A stretch of DNA of 8,068 bases from Terriglobales bacterium (lineage in GTDB: Bacteria; Acidobacteriota; Terriglobia; Terriglobales; Acidobacteriaceae), in assembly GCA_019241735.1 (NCBI GenBank), contig JAFAWN010000463.1, forward strand, positions 1-8,068, in the 5' to 3' direction. Shown piece by piece: positions 6,526-8,068 of the stretch. Each line of letters opens with the position of its first letter. The first letter of the stretch is position 1. Below the pieces are notes generated by a model that saw only the letters and a program-made list of their open reading frames with translations, was not told the DNA's origin and made no database searches. Both the position numbers and the translations under genes were made by a program.

Positions 6526-7917
6526 ATGGCGCTGCGACCTGACGAGCAGATCGAAGTCGTAGAAACGAAGGCGCCGCGCGCGCCTGTGATCGAGCCCGGG
6601 CATACCTTCGCCACAGTCACCGACAAAATCAGCTCCATTGTTCTGACCCGCCCAACTTCAAATGGCTGGCTGGTCGGATTCGGTTTTTCCTTTCTGCTCA
6701 CGATGGTTTTGTTGTACGCCATTAGTTACCTGTTCATTCGGGGAGTGGGCATCTGGGGAGTGAATATCCCTGTTGGGTGGGGATTCGCGATCGTAAATTT
6801 TGTGTGGTGGATCGGTATCGGCCATGCCGGCACACTCATTTCTGCGATTCTTTTGTTGCTGCGTCAGTCCTGGCGGAACTCGATTAACCGCTTCGCCGAA
6901 GCTATGACATTGTTTGCGGTCGCCTGCGCTGGCATGTTCCCGGTGCTTCACCTGGGCCGCCCATGGCTGGCCTACTGGCTGTTTCCTTATCCCAATACGA
7001 TGAATTATTGGCCGCAGTTTCGCAGCCCCCTGGTCTGGGATGTGTTTGCGGTTTCTACATACGCGACAACTTCATTATTGTTCTGGTTCGTGGGATTGAT
7101 TCCCGACCTTGCCACCTTGCGTGATCGCTCACACAACCGAGCGCTGCAGATGATTTACGGAATTCTGGCAATGGGCTGGCGGGGTTCAGCGCGTCACTGG
7201 AGCCGTTACGAAACTGCGTATCTTCTCCTGGCGGGACTTGCGACGCCGTTGGTGCTTTCAGTACATACCGTTGTTAGCTTCGATTTTGCAATCGGCATTG
7301 TTCCGGGCTGGCACACTACAATTTTCCCTCCTTATTTTGTTGCCGGCGCAATTTATTCGGGTTTCGCCATGGTGTTGATGCTGGCAATTCCCATCCGGAA
7401 GTTTTACGGCCTGGAAGATTTCATAACCGAGCGCCACCTGCAAAATTCAGCCAAGGTGATGCTAGCTACCGGGTTAATCGTGGCCTATGGCTATGGAATT
7501 GAAGCATTCATGGGATGGTATGGCGGCAATCGGTCTGACGCTTTTTTACTGTGGAACCGGCTCCATGGGCCTTATCGCGCCGTTTATTTTTCCCTACTAG
7601 CCTGCAATATTTTTATTCCGCAAGTCTTGTGGATCCGCAAATTGCGTTCGAATCCGGCCTGGTTATTCGTTATATCCGGCGTGATCCTGGTTGGTATGTG
7701 GCTGGAGAGGTTTGTCATTGTCGTGGTCAGTCTGCAACGCGATTTCCTGAATTCATCATGGGGAATGTACTATCCGACGCGCTGGGACTGGATGACGTAC
7801 ATCGGAACAATCGGTTTCTTCCTGGCGTGCATGTTCCTTTTTGTCCGGATTCTGCCCATGATCTCGATCTTTGAAATGCGGCAATTGCTTCCGCAAGCCG
7901 AGGTCAAGCCTGAATGA
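6526..7917 (+). CDS. actC: Alternative complex III membrane subunit ActC (NrfD/PsrC family)
   Basis: ActC is the integral membrane subunit that binds and oxidises quinol near the periplasmic face and hands electrons to ActB. Its 463 residues fit an NrfD/PsrC-family protein. I count about ten hydrophobic helices, near 50-71, 86-112, 125-144, 170-192, 229-250, 267-289, 309-330, 352-370, 378-401 and 425-443, after a polar 45-residue cytoplasmic start. Family landmarks are visible: GVNIPVGWGFAIVNFVWW, GIGHAGT (His100), FPVLHLGRPW (His142), and RSPLVWDVFA (Asp172). His142 and Asp172 are candidates for the quinol and proton site by comparison with known ACIII structures; this is inference. It differs from PsrC proper by its longer ten-helix form and by its neighbours. 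The ATG is supported by a ribosome site in the end of actB. Its stop overlaps the start of actD by 4 nt. Confidence 0.95.
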   Translation: MALRPDEQIEVVETKAPRAPVIEPGHTFATVTDKISSIVLTRPTSNGWLVGFGFSFLLTMVLLYAISYLFIRGVGIWGVNIPVGWGFAIVNFVWWIGIGHAGTLISAILLLLRQSWRNSINRFAEAMTLFAVACAGMFPVLHLGRPWLAYWLFPYPNTMNYWPQFRSPLVWDVFAVSTYATTSLLFWFVGLIPDLATLRDRSHNRALQMIYGILAMGWRGSARHWSRYETAYLLLAGLATPLVLSVHTVVSFDFAIGIVPGWHTTIFPPYFVAGAIYSGFAMVLMLAIPIRKFYGLEDFITERHLQNSAKVMLATGLIVAYGYGIEAFMGWYGGNRSDAFLLWNRLHGPYRAVYFSLLACNIFIPQVLWIRKLRSNPAWLFVISGVILVGMWLERFVIVVVSLQRDFLNSSWGMYYPTRWDWMTYIGTIGFFLACMFLFVRILPMISIFEMRQLLPQAEVKPE

Positions 7918-8068
7918 AGCACACGGGGAACTACGGCATGATGGCAGAGTTTGATTCCCCGACCACCCTAGTCGCGGCTGCGCGCCAGACCTATGAAGCG
8001 GGATATAAAAGGATCGATGCCTACAGTCCTTTTCCCATCGAAGAATTGGCAGAGGCTATAGGGTTTCA
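7914..8068 (+). CDS. actD: Alternative complex III subunit ActD (DUF3341), 5' part only
   Basis: The ATG lies in an ATGA overlap with the stop of actC, the classic arrangement for translational coupling. The window holds 51 codons before its right edge. The peptide reads NYGMMAEFDSP near the start and then GYKRIDAYSPFPIEELAEA, which are hallmark motifs of the DUF3341 N-terminus. In ACIII, ActD is a small membrane-anchored subunit, with two helices in the C-terminal part not seen here, and carries no cofactor. Its position directly after actC matches the conserved actABCDEF order. Identification is firm despite truncation because the motifs and the gene order agree. Confidence 0.9.
   Translation, partial: MKHTGNYGMMAEFDSPTTLVAAARQTYEAGYKRIDAYSPFPIEELAEAIGF

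Noticed and set aside
1..8068. CRISPR arrays, tRNA or rRNA genes, insertion sequences, phage or defence genes
   Set aside because: I looked on both strands and saw no direct-repeat array, no tRNA-like cloverleaf, no transposase motif and no terminal repeats; nearly all of the window is accounted for by metabolic and respiratory genes.

Overview
The window looks like bacterial chromosome, moderately GC-rich by eye, dense in genes and free of visible mobile elements. It most likely comes from an Acidobacteriota soil bacterium. That placement is inference from the style of the alternative complex III (ACIII) proteins and the neighbouring genes, not from a marker gene. ACIII also occurs in Bacteroidota, Rhodothermota, Verrucomicrobiota, some Proteobacteria and others, so the phylum is only probable.

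Layout. Bases 1-1138 (minus strand) hold the first 379 codons of an amidase-signature hydrolase whose 3' end lies beyond the left edge. Only 24 bp separate its start from that of a divergent aldehyde dehydrogenase (1163-2608, plus strand). A 167-bp gap (2609-2775) follows. It holds a strong rho-independent terminator for the dehydrogenase and, immediately upstream and abutting it, an extended -10 promoter that probably serves the next operon. From 2776 to the right edge run the first four genes of an ACIII operon in the usual order: actA (pentaheme cytochrome c), actB (Mo-less molybdopterin-oxidoreductase-like domain fused to an Fe-S ferredoxin domain), actC (NrfD-like quinol-oxidising membrane subunit) and actD (DUF3341 protein, cut off by the window). 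Spacing within the operon tightens from 22 bp to 8 bp to a 4-bp ATGA overlap.

How the genes work together. ACIII replaces the cytochrome bc1 complex. ActC binds menaquinol or ubiquinol at the membrane, electrons pass through the Fe-S clusters of ActB and the haems of ActA (and ActE, expected downstream), and then go to a terminal oxidase or soluble cytochrome c. Missing from the window but expected to the right are the rest of actD, actE, actF and possibly cox genes. The amidase and dehydrogenase are separate metabolic genes with no evident link to respiration.

I did not find an undescribed system here. The most interesting non-coding signal is the terminator/promoter overlap at 2653-2688. 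The others are the very tight divergent start region at 1117-1165 and the Tat-like, lipobox-bearing N-terminal extension of ActB.
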